DNA of 64,000 nt from Ruminococcus gauvreauii (lineage in GTDB: Bacteria; Bacillota; Clostridia; Lachnospirales; Lachnospiraceae), in contig NZ_CP102290.1 in NCBI RefSeq assembly GCF_025151995.1, positions 3,348,001 through 3,412,000 of the forward strand, in the 5' to 3' direction. This document shows, one piece after another, positions 1 through 8,548 of this stretch; the first letter of the stretch is position 1; every line of letters starts with the position of its first letter. A program made the translations under genes and the position numbers. Under the pieces are notes generated by a model. It had not been told where the DNA came from. It ran no database searches and saw only the letters and a list, made by a program, of their open reading frames with translations.

Positions 1-1
1 A

Positions 2-1381
2 GGTCAGACTTCTGTCAATCAGGCGGTCATGACCGGCGAATCACTGCCGGTTGATAAAACGGCCGGTGACGAGGTGGCCAGCGGCACTGTCAATCAGTTT
101 GGCTCTTTTGATATGGAGGCGACAAAAGCAGAAGAAGACAGTTCAATTCAGCGTATGATCCGGCTGGTCCGGTCAGCGGATGCGGGAAAGGCAAGGATCG
201 TCGGGATTGCGGACCGCTGGGCGACCTGGATTGTGGTGATTGCCCTGACTGCCGCGGCTCTTACCTGGATGATATCAGGTGAATTGATCCGTGCGGTAAC
301 GATCCTTGTTGTGTTTTGCCCGTGCGCGATGGTTCTTGCAACACCAACAGCCATTATGGCGGCTATCGGAAATGCTACGCGGCACGGTTTCCTTGTGCGG
401 GAAGGAGATGCGTTAGAGCGTCTCGCGTCGGCGGGATATATCACGTTTGATAAGACGGGGACACTGACGTACGGAACACCTCAGGTGGTAGCTGTTCACA
501 GCTTCAAAGATGAACTTACGGAACATGAGCTTTATACTTACGCGGCATCTGCTGAACTGCGTTCTGAGCATCCGCTTGGGAAAGCAGTCGTACGCTGCTT
601 TAAGGAAAATATAAAACCGGAAATTCCGGAGCCGGAGCAGTTTTCGATGCTGCCCGGGCGCGGTGTAAAGGCAATGCTAAGCGGGACACACGTCATTGCC
701 GGAAATCTGGAATTACTGTCGGAAAATCAGATTCCGGTACCGGAATCTGCGGGGGATAACATAAAGCAGTATCTGGATGAGGGATGCACCGTGATCATGC
801 TAGCGGTCGATGAGGAGCCAGCAGGTTTTATTGCACTGGCGGACACACTGCGCGATAGTGCTGCGCGGACTATTCTGGGCGTGAAGCAGGCGGGAGTAAC
901 ACCGGTTCTCCTGACCGGGGATAATGAAAATGCTGCAAGACACATAGGAGGCCAGCTGCATATTGATGAAATCAGGGCGAACTGCCTGCCGGAAGATAAG
1001 CTGATATGGATAGACAGTTATCAAAAACAGGAAAAGCAGGTGTGTATGATCGGGGATGGCATCAATGATGCGCCGGCTCTGAAGAAAGCGTGTGTCGGAA
1101 TCGCCATGGGCGGTGTGGGAAGTGACATCGCGGTGGATGCGGCTGATATTGTACTTGTCAACGATGATATCAGAGAAATCCCATATTTATTTTATCTGGC
1201 AAAACGGATGATGATTACGATCAAGTGTAACCTTGCCTTCTCATTGTCTTTAAACTTTATTGCGATCGTCCTGGCGATCACCGGGATATTGAATCCGGTT
1301 GTCGGAGCGCTGGTACACAATGCAGGCTCAGTGGCAGTCATTTTAAATTCAGCAGTTCTGCTGACATGGAAAAAAAGATGA
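2..1381 (+). CDS. Heavy-metal translocating P1B-type ATPase, 5'-truncated by window edge
   Basis: The reading frame is open from base 2, so the N-terminus lies outside the window; the first ATG in view (29) falls inside the conserved TGES actuator motif and is not a start. In order one sees TGES, a CPC transport motif in a membrane helix, the DKTGT phosphorylation motif (Asp codon at 449), the SEHPLG histidine motif of P1B ATPases, GDGINDAP, and two C-terminal helices with a LVHNAGS...NSA segment. The CPC plus HP motifs show a heavy-metal exporter rather than a P2 ATPase. The metal (Zn/Cd/Co/Cu) cannot be read safely, because the last helix has neither the ZntA-type aspartate nor a CopA-type pattern. 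A strong terminator follows. Confidence 0.93.
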   Translation, partial: GQTSVNQAVMTGESLPVDKTAGDEVASGTVNQFGSFDMEATKAEEDSSIQRMIRLVRSADAGKARIVGIADRWATWIVVIALTAAALTWMISGELIRAVTILVVFCPCAMVLATPTAIMAAIGNATRHGFLVREGDALERLASAGYITFDKTGTLTYGTPQVVAVHSFKDELTEHELYTYAASAELRSEHPLGKAVVRCFKENIKPEIPEPEQFSMLPGRGVKAMLSGTHVIAGNLELLSENQIPVPESAGDNIKQYLDEGCTVIMLAVDEEPAGFIALADTLRDSAARTILGVKQAGVTPVLLTGDNENAARHIGGQLHIDEIRANCLPEDKLIWIDSYQKQEKQVCMIGDGINDAPALKKACVGIAMGGVGSDIAVDAADIVLVNDDIREIPYLFYLAKRMMITIKCNLAFSLSLNFIAIVLAITGILNPVVGALVHNAGSVAVILNSAVLLTWKKR

Positions 1382-1382
1382 A

Positions 1383-1424
1383 AGAGGAACCCCCCACGGG
1401 GCTTGTGGGGGACTCCTCTTTTTT
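1383..1424 (+). terminator. Rho-independent terminator after metal ATPase
   Basis: A long GC-rich hairpin pairs AGAGGA and CCCCCAC on the left arm with GTGGGGG and TCCTCT on the right arm, and is followed by TTTTTT. It separates the metal ATPase from the importer operon. Confidence 0.9.
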
Positions 1425-1476
1425 GTAAGATAAAACAGAAAGCTGTCATATTTTGTAGAAGAGAGTGTGAAAAAGT

Positions 1477-2211
1477 ATGTACATAAAAGAAAAAATTACC
1501 GATTACTGGAGCGACAGGGCCGAGAGCTACAGTCAGCAGAATCAGTTTCAGCTCACCAGCTGTTATGACAAATGGAAATCCCTGCTTTTGCAGTATGCAC
1601 CCGACAGAAAGAATACAAAGATTCTGGATGTTGGCACGGGACCTGGATTTTTTGCGATCTTGCTCGCGAAAGAGGGATATCAGGTGACTGCAGTGGACCA
1701 GAATGCCGAGATGCTGCGGTGTGCCCAGGAAAATGCCAGACAGGCCGGAGTTGATATCTGTTTTCTGCAGACGGGGGATGAGCTTCCGTTCGCGGACGGC
1801 AGCATGGATATGATCGTCGCCAGGGATGTGACGTGGATGCAGCTGGAACCGGAAAAGGTGCTGGAATCCTGGTATCGGATATTGAAAAAGGACGGATGCC
1901 TGCTTTATTTTGATGCGGAGTGGTATGGTTATCTGAGAGATGAGAGACAGGCACAGGAGTATCGGTCATTCCGCCGGTATGTGAAAGAACAGTCCGGATT
2001 TGTATATGAAAAAGCGAATGAGATGGAACGCCTTGCGGCAGAATTTCCGCTTACATATCAGGAACGTCCAAAATGGGACGGAGAGTTCTGGAAATCACTG
2101 AACCCAAGACAGGTGTCCTGTAAGACGGAACTGAATCCGATCGTATATTCAGAGATCGAACAGCTGCAGTATGCGAAAACACCGGAGTTCCTGGTATGTG
2201 TTCAGAAGTAG
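1477..2211 (+). CDS. Class I SAM-dependent methyltransferase leading an ABC importer operon
   Basis: A 244-residue Rossmann-fold methyltransferase (Methyltransf_11/25 type). Motif I ILDVGTGPGF sits at residues 49-58, the acidic loop AVDQNAEM follows strand 2, and a VARDVTW segment corresponds to motif IV. The start has an AGAGAG site. Only 13 bases separate its stop from the first permease gene, so it is the first gene of the NikABCDE/Opp-like operon. Similar methyltransferases occur beside nickel/metallophore-type importers in Firmicutes (family knowledge). A role in modifying a chelator, or in handling the imported compound, is inference. The substrate is unknown. Confidence 0.85.
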   Translation: MYIKEKITDYWSDRAESYSQQNQFQLTSCYDKWKSLLLQYAPDRKNTKILDVGTGPGFFAILLAKEGYQVTAVDQNAEMLRCAQENARQAGVDICFLQTGDELPFADGSMDMIVARDVTWMQLEPEKVLESWYRILKKDGCLLYFDAEWYGYLRDERQAQEYRSFRRYVKEQSGFVYEKANEMERLAAEFPLTYQERPKWDGEFWKSLNPRQVSCKTELNPIVYSEIEQLQYAKTPEFLVCVQK

Positions 2212-2224
2212 AAAAGGGAATTCG

Positions 2225-3187
2225 ATGAATAAATGGAAAAATACAGGTAAGAAAGTGATATCCAGTCTTCTGCAGACGATTCTGGTGCTGACAGGCATTA
2301 CAATTGTAACATTTCTGATACTGTACCTGGCTCCCGGCAACCCGGCTGAGATCTGGCTGACGGGAGGCGATGCCAACGTGGGACAGATTTCCGAGGAGGC
2401 GATCAGAGAGCAGGAGGAAAAGATGGGGCTTGATAAGCCGTTTCTCGTACAGTACGGGACATGGCTTATCAGGGTTTTTCAGGGGGATCTGGGCAAGTCC
2501 ATGACGACGTCGGCACCGGTCGCCGGAGAACTGGCGAAACATATCGTTCCGACACTGAGCCTGACGCTGGCATCACTTGTTTTGACTGTACTGATATCCG
2601 TTCCGCTGGGGGTCTACTGTGCGGTTTACAGGGACCGGCTGCTGGACAATATTGTCCGAATATTCTCATTTCTGGGAATATCCATGCCCTCCTTTTTTAT
2701 CTCACTGGTTCTGCTGTGGATTTTCTGCCTGAAGCTGCAGGTTTTTCCTGTCATAGCTTCGAATGACTGGAAGGGGATGGTCCTGCCGGCTGCGGTGCTG
2801 GTGATCCAGTGTTCCTCCAAGCTGACGCGGCAGGTGAGGGCGGTTGTCCTGGAACAGCTGAATCAGGACTATGTAAAAGGGGCGGCTGCCCGCGGTGTGG
2901 ACGAAAGGACGATTTTATTTTCCCATGTGCTGAAAAATGCGCTGGTCCCGATTTTGACGTGGTGCAGTATTTATTTTGGAGTCATGCTGGGAGGGGCAGC
3001 CGTCATTGAAACGATCTTTTCATGGGACGGGATCGGAAAGCTTGCCATCGAATCGGTGAGCCGGCTGGATTACTTTATGATCCAGGGATTTGTATTATGG
3101 GTGGCTGTGATATTTTTACTCGTGAATTTTGTGGTGGATCTGCTCAGTGCGGTCATTGATCCCAGGATAAAAGGGGGAGCGCGATGA
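2225..3187 (+). CDS. ABC importer permease, NikB/DppB/OppB type
   Basis: A 320-residue inner-membrane permease of the peptide/nickel class. It has an N-terminal helix, the APGNPAE segment typical of NikB/DppB after helix 1, and an EAA loop around GAAARGVDERTILFSHVLKNA followed by further helices. The ATG at 2225 is chosen over an in-frame upstream ATG at 2171 because the upstream one lies inside the methyltransferase gene and would add an uncharacteristic basic extension. Its stop overlaps the next gene by ATGA. It forms the transmembrane channel together with the following permease. Confidence 0.9.
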   Translation: MNKWKNTGKKVISSLLQTILVLTGITIVTFLILYLAPGNPAEIWLTGGDANVGQISEEAIREQEEKMGLDKPFLVQYGTWLIRVFQGDLGKSMTTSAPVAGELAKHIVPTLSLTLASLVLTVLISVPLGVYCAVYRDRLLDNIVRIFSFLGISMPSFFISLVLLWIFCLKLQVFPVIASNDWKGMVLPAAVLVIQCSSKLTRQVRAVVLEQLNQDYVKGAAARGVDERTILFSHVLKNALVPILTWCSIYFGVMLGGAAVIETIFSWDGIGKLAIESVSRLDYFMIQGFVLWVAVIFLLVNFVVDLLSAVIDPRIKGGAR

Positions 3188-4014
3188 AAAGAAGAGAGAA
3201 AAGCAGGCGGTATCCTGCTTCTTTTTATGCGATGACAGTTTTGATCCTGCTTCTTTTTGTGATTGCGCTTGCGGCGCCTGTGCTCGCACCGAACGATCCG
3301 TATCACACAGAATTAAGTGATGCGCTGCAGGGACCGAGCCGTCAGTATCCGCTGGGAACGGATCCGATGGGGCGCTGCATGCTGTCCAGAATCTTATACG
3401 GGGCGAGAGTTTCTATTTTCAGCAGTCTGTGTATCATTGGCATCGTATTTGTAATCGGCACGGCGATCGGTGTGGTTTCCGGATATACGGGAGGGATCGC
3501 GGACCGGATTCTGACCAAGATCATCACGATCATGCAGGCGTTTCCCAAATTCATTCTGGCGATTGCCATCGCAGGAGTGCTGGGGATCGGCATCCGGAAT
3601 ACGATTCTTGCGTTATGCCTGGTTGAGTGGGCGGAGTATGCCAGACTGGCCCGCAGTCTGACACTGAGCGTCAGGGGACGGACCTATATCCGGGCGGCAA
3701 GGGTATGTGGAGAAGGCAGGATGAGGATCATGGTCCGGCATATCATTCCCAACATTATCCCGCCGCTGATTGTCAACGCCAGCCTCGGCATCTCGGCGAT
3801 GATCATGGAAGTGGCGGCCCTGTCGTATATGGGCGTCGGGGTGAAATCACCGATGGCGGAATGGGGTGCCATGATGAATACCGGCAAGGATTATATGCAG
3901 ACAAATATCAGCCTGGTACTGATCCCGGGAGCAGCGATCTTCCTGACGGCGGTGCTGTTTAATCTGTTTGGGGACAAACAGAGAGATATACTGGACCGTT
4001 CGACAGGAGTGTGA
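3184..4014 (+). CDS. ABC importer permease, NikC/DppC/OppC type
   Basis: A 276-residue permease with the N-terminal OppC-like segment (helix, then LAPNDPY and the YPLGTDPMGRCMLSR motif characteristic of NikC/DppC) and an EAA loop near RAARVCGEGRMRIMVRHIIPN. Its ATG overlaps the stop of the NikB-like gene (ATGA), showing translational coupling. It partners that permease. Substrate is not readable from the channel sequence. Confidence 0.9.
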   Translation: MKRREKSRRYPASFYAMTVLILLLFVIALAAPVLAPNDPYHTELSDALQGPSRQYPLGTDPMGRCMLSRILYGARVSIFSSLCIIGIVFVIGTAIGVVSGYTGGIADRILTKIITIMQAFPKFILAIAIAGVLGIGIRNTILALCLVEWAEYARLARSLTLSVRGRTYIRAARVCGEGRMRIMVRHIIPNIIPPLIVNASLGISAMIMEVAALSYMGVGVKSPMAEWGAMMNTGKDYMQTNISLVLIPGAAIFLTAVLFNLFGDKQRDILDRSTGV

Positions 4015-4062
4015 TGAAATAGGTTGCTTTGATAATAACAAAAGAAAGAACATGAGGAGAAG

Positions 4063-5628
4063 ATGATGAAAAAAGGTACAGTGAGAGTATTGGCAGCGGT
4101 CATGGGAGTCATGATGCTGGCGGGATGTGGGAATCATAATACAAATGCGGTTGAAAAATCCCAGGCAGACACCGAAGAGGACCGGGAGAGTGCGGTATTT
4201 GCAGATACCCAGTGCCCGACCAGTCTGGATCCTGCAGAGAGCTGGAACAGCTGGTATACTTCCAGATATGGTATCACAGAGACTCTGTATAAGCTGGATG
4301 AAAATCTGGAAGCGCAGCCTTTTCTTGCAAATTCATGCGAAATGAAAGATGAAACCACCTGGGTGATCACGCTTCGGGATGATGTAACGTACCAGAACGG
4401 AGAGCCTGTGACGGCCAAGTCCGTCAAAGCATGCTGGGAAAGGACCATGGATGTAAATGCCCGTATGAATGAATTGCTCTTCATTGAGTCCATGACGGCG
4501 GATGGTCAGATTCTGACAGTCACGACGTCGGAGCCGGTTCCGGCATTTGTAAATGGACTTTCGGAACCGTTGACCGGCATCTATGATGTCACCGAACCGG
4601 ATACCATCGCACAGCAGCCGATAGGCACGGGACCTTTCAAGGCAGTGAGTTATGAAGTGAAGAAACAGGCGAAGGTGGAGCGATACGATGGATACTGGGG
4701 TGGTGAACCAAAGCTTAAGGAAGTGACATTCAATGTGATCGCCGATACGAATTCACTGGCAATGGCGCAGCAGACGGGAGAGAGTGATCTGTCAGTCAGC
4801 ATTCCCGGGACGAGCCTGGAGCTGTTTTCCGATACGTCCAGGTATCATGTGGACGGGGTGCCTGGGTCACGGGGACAAGTCATTTTCATGAACTATGAAA
4901 ATGAGTTTCTCAAAGACATCAATGTCCGTAAGGCACTGAGTATGAGTATTGATAAAGAGAGCTATGCAAGTGTGTTGAATAAGGGAGCTTCTGTTCCCAC
5001 CAGAGGACTGTATCCTGATTTTATGGCTTTTGGTGCGGATGACGGAGAAGGCTATGACTATGACCTGGAGGGCGCCGGGAAGCTGCTGGATGAAGCCGGA
5101 TACAGGGATACCGACGGGGACGGGATTCTGGAAAAAGACGGGAAACCGCTTTCTCTTCGGATCGTTACCTACAGCACCAAGGCGGAACTCGGCATGTACT
5201 GTGAAGAAATGGCGTCCAAACTGAAAGAAATCGGCATTGACCTGCAGGTGGAAATCTATGAGTCAGTTGCGGAACAGCAGGAGAATGGAGATTTTGATCT
5301 GATGATGATCAGCTTTACCATGACACCGACCGGTGATCCATTGTATTTTGCAAATATTGCCTTTAAGACTGACGGAAGCAGCAACTATGGACATTACTCA
5401 AATGCCGGGGTTGATGCTGTGATCGAACAGATGAACCGGGAATTTGATGCTGACAAACGGGTGGAGCTTGCAAAAGAAGTGCAGAGACTGATTCTTGAGG
5501 ATGCGGGATACATTGTCGTGGGACACTCTAAATATATCTATGTCATGGGAAATTCTGTTAAAGGCCTTAAGACAAACCCCTCGGAATACTATCTGCTGGA
5601 TGCCAACACAACGATTGAAGAATCATAA
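4063..5628 (+). CDS. ABC importer substrate-binding lipoprotein, NikA/OppA (SBP family 5)
   Basis: A 521-residue extracellular solute-binding protein. A lipoprotein signal ends in MLAGCGN, so the cysteine is lipid-anchored. SBP_bac_5 hallmarks follow, including LRDDVTYQNGEPVTAKSV and an IGTGPFK segment. The C-terminal NYGHYSNAGVDAVIEQMNREFD stretch resembles nickel/metallophore binding proteins more than classical OppA, and the adjacent methyltransferase and metal ATPase fit that reading. Oligopeptide uptake remains possible. The start follows a GAGGAG site; ATG 4063 and 4066 are both possible. Confidence 0.87.
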   Translation: MMKKGTVRVLAAVMGVMMLAGCGNHNTNAVEKSQADTEEDRESAVFADTQCPTSLDPAESWNSWYTSRYGITETLYKLDENLEAQPFLANSCEMKDETTWVITLRDDVTYQNGEPVTAKSVKACWERTMDVNARMNELLFIESMTADGQILTVTTSEPVPAFVNGLSEPLTGIYDVTEPDTIAQQPIGTGPFKAVSYEVKKQAKVERYDGYWGGEPKLKEVTFNVIADTNSLAMAQQTGESDLSVSIPGTSLELFSDTSRYHVDGVPGSRGQVIFMNYENEFLKDINVRKALSMSIDKESYASVLNKGASVPTRGLYPDFMAFGADDGEGYDYDLEGAGKLLDEAGYRDTDGDGILEKDGKPLSLRIVTYSTKAELGMYCEEMASKLKEIGIDLQVEIYESVAEQQENGDFDLMMISFTMTPTGDPLYFANIAFKTDGSSNYGHYSNAGVDAVIEQMNREFDADKRVELAKEVQRLILEDAGYIVVGHSKYIYVMGNSVKGLKTNPSEYYLLDANTTIEES

Positions 5629-5640
5629 GAGGATTACTGC

Positions 5641-6585
5641 GTGCTATCATTAGAAAATCTATATGTTTCATACGGAGATGTTACGGTCGTACAGGATGTC
5701 AGCCTGGAAGTGAAAAAAGGAGAGATCGTGGGAATCGTCGGAGAGAGCGGGAGCGGAAAAAGCACCGCTCTTGCGTCCGTTCTGCGCCTGGACCCTGCTG
5801 CATCGGTTACAGGCGGGAGCATTATCTTTGAGGGAAAAGATATAACAGTCATGGAAAAGAAGGAACTGCGAACTGTCAGAGGAAATGATATCGCAATGAT
5901 CTTTCAGAATGCGGCGATGTCTATGGATCCGATGAAGACGATCGGTCATCTGTTTTATGAGACTGTGTACATGCACCATCCGGAAATGAAGAAGGATGCC
6001 TGTTTTGCGCAGGCGAAAAGCCTGATGGAGCGAATGCGGCTGCAGGATACCGGAAGGATACTGAAGTCCTATCCCTTTGAAATGTCGGGGGGAATGTGTC
6101 AGAGGATCGCGATTGCTGCTGCAATGATGAACCACCCGAAACTAATCCTTGCGGATGAGCCCACCAGCGCCCTGGATGTAACGGCACAGGCGGAAGTGAT
6201 CCGTCTGATGCGTCTTTTACGGGACGATTTCGGGACCTCCATGCTGATCGTAACACATAACATGGGTGTGGTCGCACAGCTGACCGATAAAGTTGCCGTG
6301 ATGTATGGAGGGAGGATCGTAGAATTCGGGACAACGGCTGATGTCATGGAAAATCCGGCCCATCCGTATACACAGGCACTGCTGAGGGCAGTTCCCAGGA
6401 TGGACGGAACGTTACCGAAAGGTATTGCAGGCATGCCGCCTGAGTTCGGAAAGAAAATAAAGGGCTGCGTTTTCGCCGACAGATGCTGCCGGGCCAGGGC
6501 TTCCTGCCGGGATACGATGCCCGGGATGCAAAAGTTTTCCGAAACGCATTGGACGGCCTGCAATGTGACAAAAGAGGGCGTGTGA
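5641..6585 (+). CDS. ABC importer ATPase 1, NikD/DppD/OppD type
   Basis: A 314-residue ATPase starting at GTG, 12 bases after the binding protein gene, with an AGAGGA site. It shows Walker A GESGSGKST, signature MSGGMCQRIAIA, Walker B LILADEPTSALD and the C-terminal cysteine-rich oligo_HPY segment (GCVFADRCCRARASC) usual for this class. It energises import together with the next gene, which it overlaps by one base (TGATG). Confidence 0.9.
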   Translation: MLSLENLYVSYGDVTVVQDVSLEVKKGEIVGIVGESGSGKSTALASVLRLDPAASVTGGSIIFEGKDITVMEKKELRTVRGNDIAMIFQNAAMSMDPMKTIGHLFYETVYMHHPEMKKDACFAQAKSLMERMRLQDTGRILKSYPFEMSGGMCQRIAIAAAMMNHPKLILADEPTSALDVTAQAEVIRLMRLLRDDFGTSMLIVTHNMGVVAQLTDKVAVMYGGRIVEFGTTADVMENPAHPYTQALLRAVPRMDGTLPKGIAGMPPEFGKKIKGCVFADRCCRARASCRDTMPGMQKFSETHWTACNVTKEGV

Positions 6586-7511
6586 TGAATCTACTGGAAG
6601 TAAAAGGACTGAAGAAGAGCTTTGTCGAAAAGAAAACTGTTTTTCCGGCGGTGAAGGGGATTGATTTTTCAATCGCCGAGGGTGAGTGCCTGGGCCTGGT
6701 CGGGGAAAGCGGATGCGGAAAGAGCACGACTGCCAATATGATCGCCCGCCTGATACGCGAGGATGAGGGCGAGATTTATTTCAACGGAAAAAGGATGAAT
6801 GCGGGAAGAAGGCTGACATGTGCCGGAAGGGATCTTCAGATGGTTTTTCAGTCGCCGAAGGATTCCTTTGATCCCAGGTATACAGTGCTTCAGTCGGTGA
6901 TGATGGGGGCGGATTCCTATCACCTCTGGGGAAGAAAGGAGCTTGAAAAAAAGTCACTGGAGCTGATCGAATTTGTAGGACTGAAAACCGCGTATGCCGA
7001 TGTTCCGGTTATAAATCTGAGCGGCGGCGAGTGCCAGAGGGCAGCCATTGCCCGGGCGCTGCTCTGTGATCCCAAACTCATCATTTTCGATGAGGCTACC
7101 AGTGCCCTGGATGTCTCGATACAGGCGCAGGTAATACAGCTGCTGCATCGTTTAAAGCAGGAGCGGAACGTTTCGTTCCTGTTTATCACTCATGACCTGG
7201 CATTGACTGCATCGGTCTGTGACCGCATAGCGGTGATGTATGCAGGCAGAATTGTAGAAATGGGGGCGGCAAAAGAGATTCTTAACGATCCTGCACATCC
7301 CTACACCAAACAGCTGCTGGCATCCGTGCTGCCCCTTACCGCAGGCGGTTCCTGTCAGTTTCCTTCGGTGGAACGTCTGCGTGAACCGGGATCAGCGGGA
7401 TGTGAGTATTTTGAGTTCTGCAGCAGGGCGGTGAGTATATGCGGTGACGAAATGCCTGAGATCAGGAAAGATCAGGGGAGAGAAATCAGATGCCATCTGT
7501 CTGCTTTTTAG
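6585..7511 (+). CDS. ABC importer ATPase 2, NikE/DppF/OppF type
   Basis: A 308-residue ATPase. The ATG at 6585 overlaps the preceding stop (TGATG), so it is preferred over the long in-frame upstream extension from 6483. Walker A GESGCGKST, signature LSGGECQRAAIARAL, Walker B LIIFDEATSALD and a C-terminal cysteine-containing oligo_HPY segment are present. It is the last gene of the importer operon. Its final codons (ICGDEMPEIRKDQ...CHLSAF) recur in diverged form at 21383-21476, see that entry. Confidence 0.9.
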   Translation: MNLLEVKGLKKSFVEKKTVFPAVKGIDFSIAEGECLGLVGESGCGKSTTANMIARLIREDEGEIYFNGKRMNAGRRLTCAGRDLQMVFQSPKDSFDPRYTVLQSVMMGADSYHLWGRKELEKKSLELIEFVGLKTAYADVPVINLSGGECQRAAIARALLCDPKLIIFDEATSALDVSIQAQVIQLLHRLKQERNVSFLFITHDLALTASVCDRIAVMYAGRIVEMGAAKEILNDPAHPYTKQLLASVLPLTAGGSCQFPSVERLREPGSAGCEYFEFCSRAVSICGDEMPEIRKDQGREIRCHLSAF

Positions 7512-7515
7512 AAAG

Positions 7516-7566
7516 ATTCCGGAGGCTTTCTGGACGTGGCTTAATCAGCAGAAAGCAGTCCGGAAT
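7516..7566 (+). terminator. Long hairpin after importer operon, junction with sugar cassette
   Basis: ATTCCGGA plus GCTTTCTG on the left arm pair with CAGAAAGC plus TCCGGAAT on the right, about 16 base pairs with a small internal bulge. There is no T-run, so it may be a weak terminator or mRNA 3' stabiliser. It starts 4 bases after the ATPase stop, at the junction with the inserted cassette. Confidence 0.5.
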
Positions 7567-7640
7567 ACCCGCATGGATAAGACAGCGAATTTGCCTGAAA
7601 CTGTTTGGCCCCAACATCATATTGTCATATGCCGCAATAT

Positions 7641-7696
7641 TGTGAATCATTCTCCCAAGATTCTTCTTTGCCTGTGAACCTGTTGCCTGCTACAAT
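7641..7696 (+). promoter_or_regulatory. Putative promoter of DUF624 gene with GTGAAT-type operator
   Basis: TACAAT at 7691-7696 is a good -10 element, with TTTGCC 17 bases upstream as a weak -35. Upstream lies TGTGAATC (7641-7648) followed by CATTCTCCCA. Both the octamer and the CATTCTCCCA string recur in the array before the sugar binding protein gene (12096-12117), suggesting one regulator, probably the YesN-type protein, acts at both promoters. Confidence 0.5.
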
Positions 7697-7762
7697 ATGT
7701 ATATACAGAAGATGACAGATGATCACGCAATAGATATGAGAAGAGAAAGGAAGAATGATATT

Positions 7763-8377
7763 ATGAAGACACTGTTCAACTATGACGGAGGCATTATGAA
7801 CGCCTGCAGATCGATAATGTATGTATCTGCTGCCAACCTGCTGTTTCTCCTCTGCAGTCTGCCCATTATCACGGTGGGGGCGTCTGCGACGGCGATGTAT
7901 ACGGTGCTGGCGCGGTATCAGCAGCATAAGGAGCCGCTGATTCTGCATACGTTCTTCACAGCCTTCAGGGAAAACTTCAAAAAAGCCACGATTATATGGG
8001 GTGGTATGTTGCTTGTACTTGTTACGCTGGTGATCAATTTCGTGGTCCTGTATTCGTTCGATGGGACGTTCGCGACGGCCGGAAGGGTTGTGCTGAACCT
8101 GATTCTGATCATGTGGGCTGTGGCGTGGATGTATGTGTTCCCGACGATGGCGCTGTATGAGAATTCCTGCCGGGGATATCTGGAGTACGCGTTCGGGTAC
8201 GCGCTTGGCAAGCTCCCGACAACGTTGGTGCTGTTTGTGGTATGGGCAGGGATGCTTTTCGGACTGCTGTTTCTGTCACAGTATCTGCCGTTGGCAGTGT
8301 TACTGCTATGCGCGTTCGGATTTTCGATTCCAGCCAATCTGACAGTGAAAACACTGCTGAAAGATATTGAAGAATAA
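7763..8377 (+). CDS. DUF624 (YesL-like) membrane protein
   Basis: A 204-residue integral membrane protein. The opening KTLFNYDGGIMNACRSIMYVSAANLLFLLCSLPIITVGAS pattern is diagnostic of DUF624/YesL, with about five hydrophobic segments overall. The ATG at 7763 follows an AAAGGA site; an in-frame upstream extension has no good site. DUF624 genes habitually sit beside YesM/YesN systems and sugar ABC transporters, as here. The molecular function is unknown; a role with the sensor kinase or the transporter is inference. Confidence 0.85.
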   Translation: MKTLFNYDGGIMNACRSIMYVSAANLLFLLCSLPIITVGASATAMYTVLARYQQHKEPLILHTFFTAFRENFKKATIIWGGMLLVLVTLVINFVVLYSFDGTFATAGRVVLNLILIMWAVAWMYVFPTMALYENSCRGYLEYAFGYALGKLPTTLVLFVVWAGMLFGLLFLSQYLPLAVLLLCAFGFSIPANLTVKTLLKDIEE

Positions 8378-8548
8378 ATTGCAGCATCATACAACATTTC
8401 ATCAGGGGAAACTCCCCGGCTGAAATATTGTGCCTCCGACGGATTGCAGAGCGGCTCAGATGTGGTTTGTCAGCAAGCTGACGAGCTGCCCGCAGCAAGT
8501 ACGAAGAGGCGTACTTGAACTCATATTCACAGAATAGGATTGTGCGTT
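8378..8548 (+). other. Intergenic stretch with several short hairpins
   Basis: Between the DUF624 and kinase genes lie GGGGA/TCCCC (near 8403), GTCAGC/GCTGAC (near 8468) and AAGTACG/CGTACTT (near 8497). There is no T-run and no clear promoter. CCGCAGCAAGTACG at 8490-8503 is shared with the 31-base repeats at 57817-57910. The hairpins may set the expression ratio within the operon. Confidence 0.4.
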
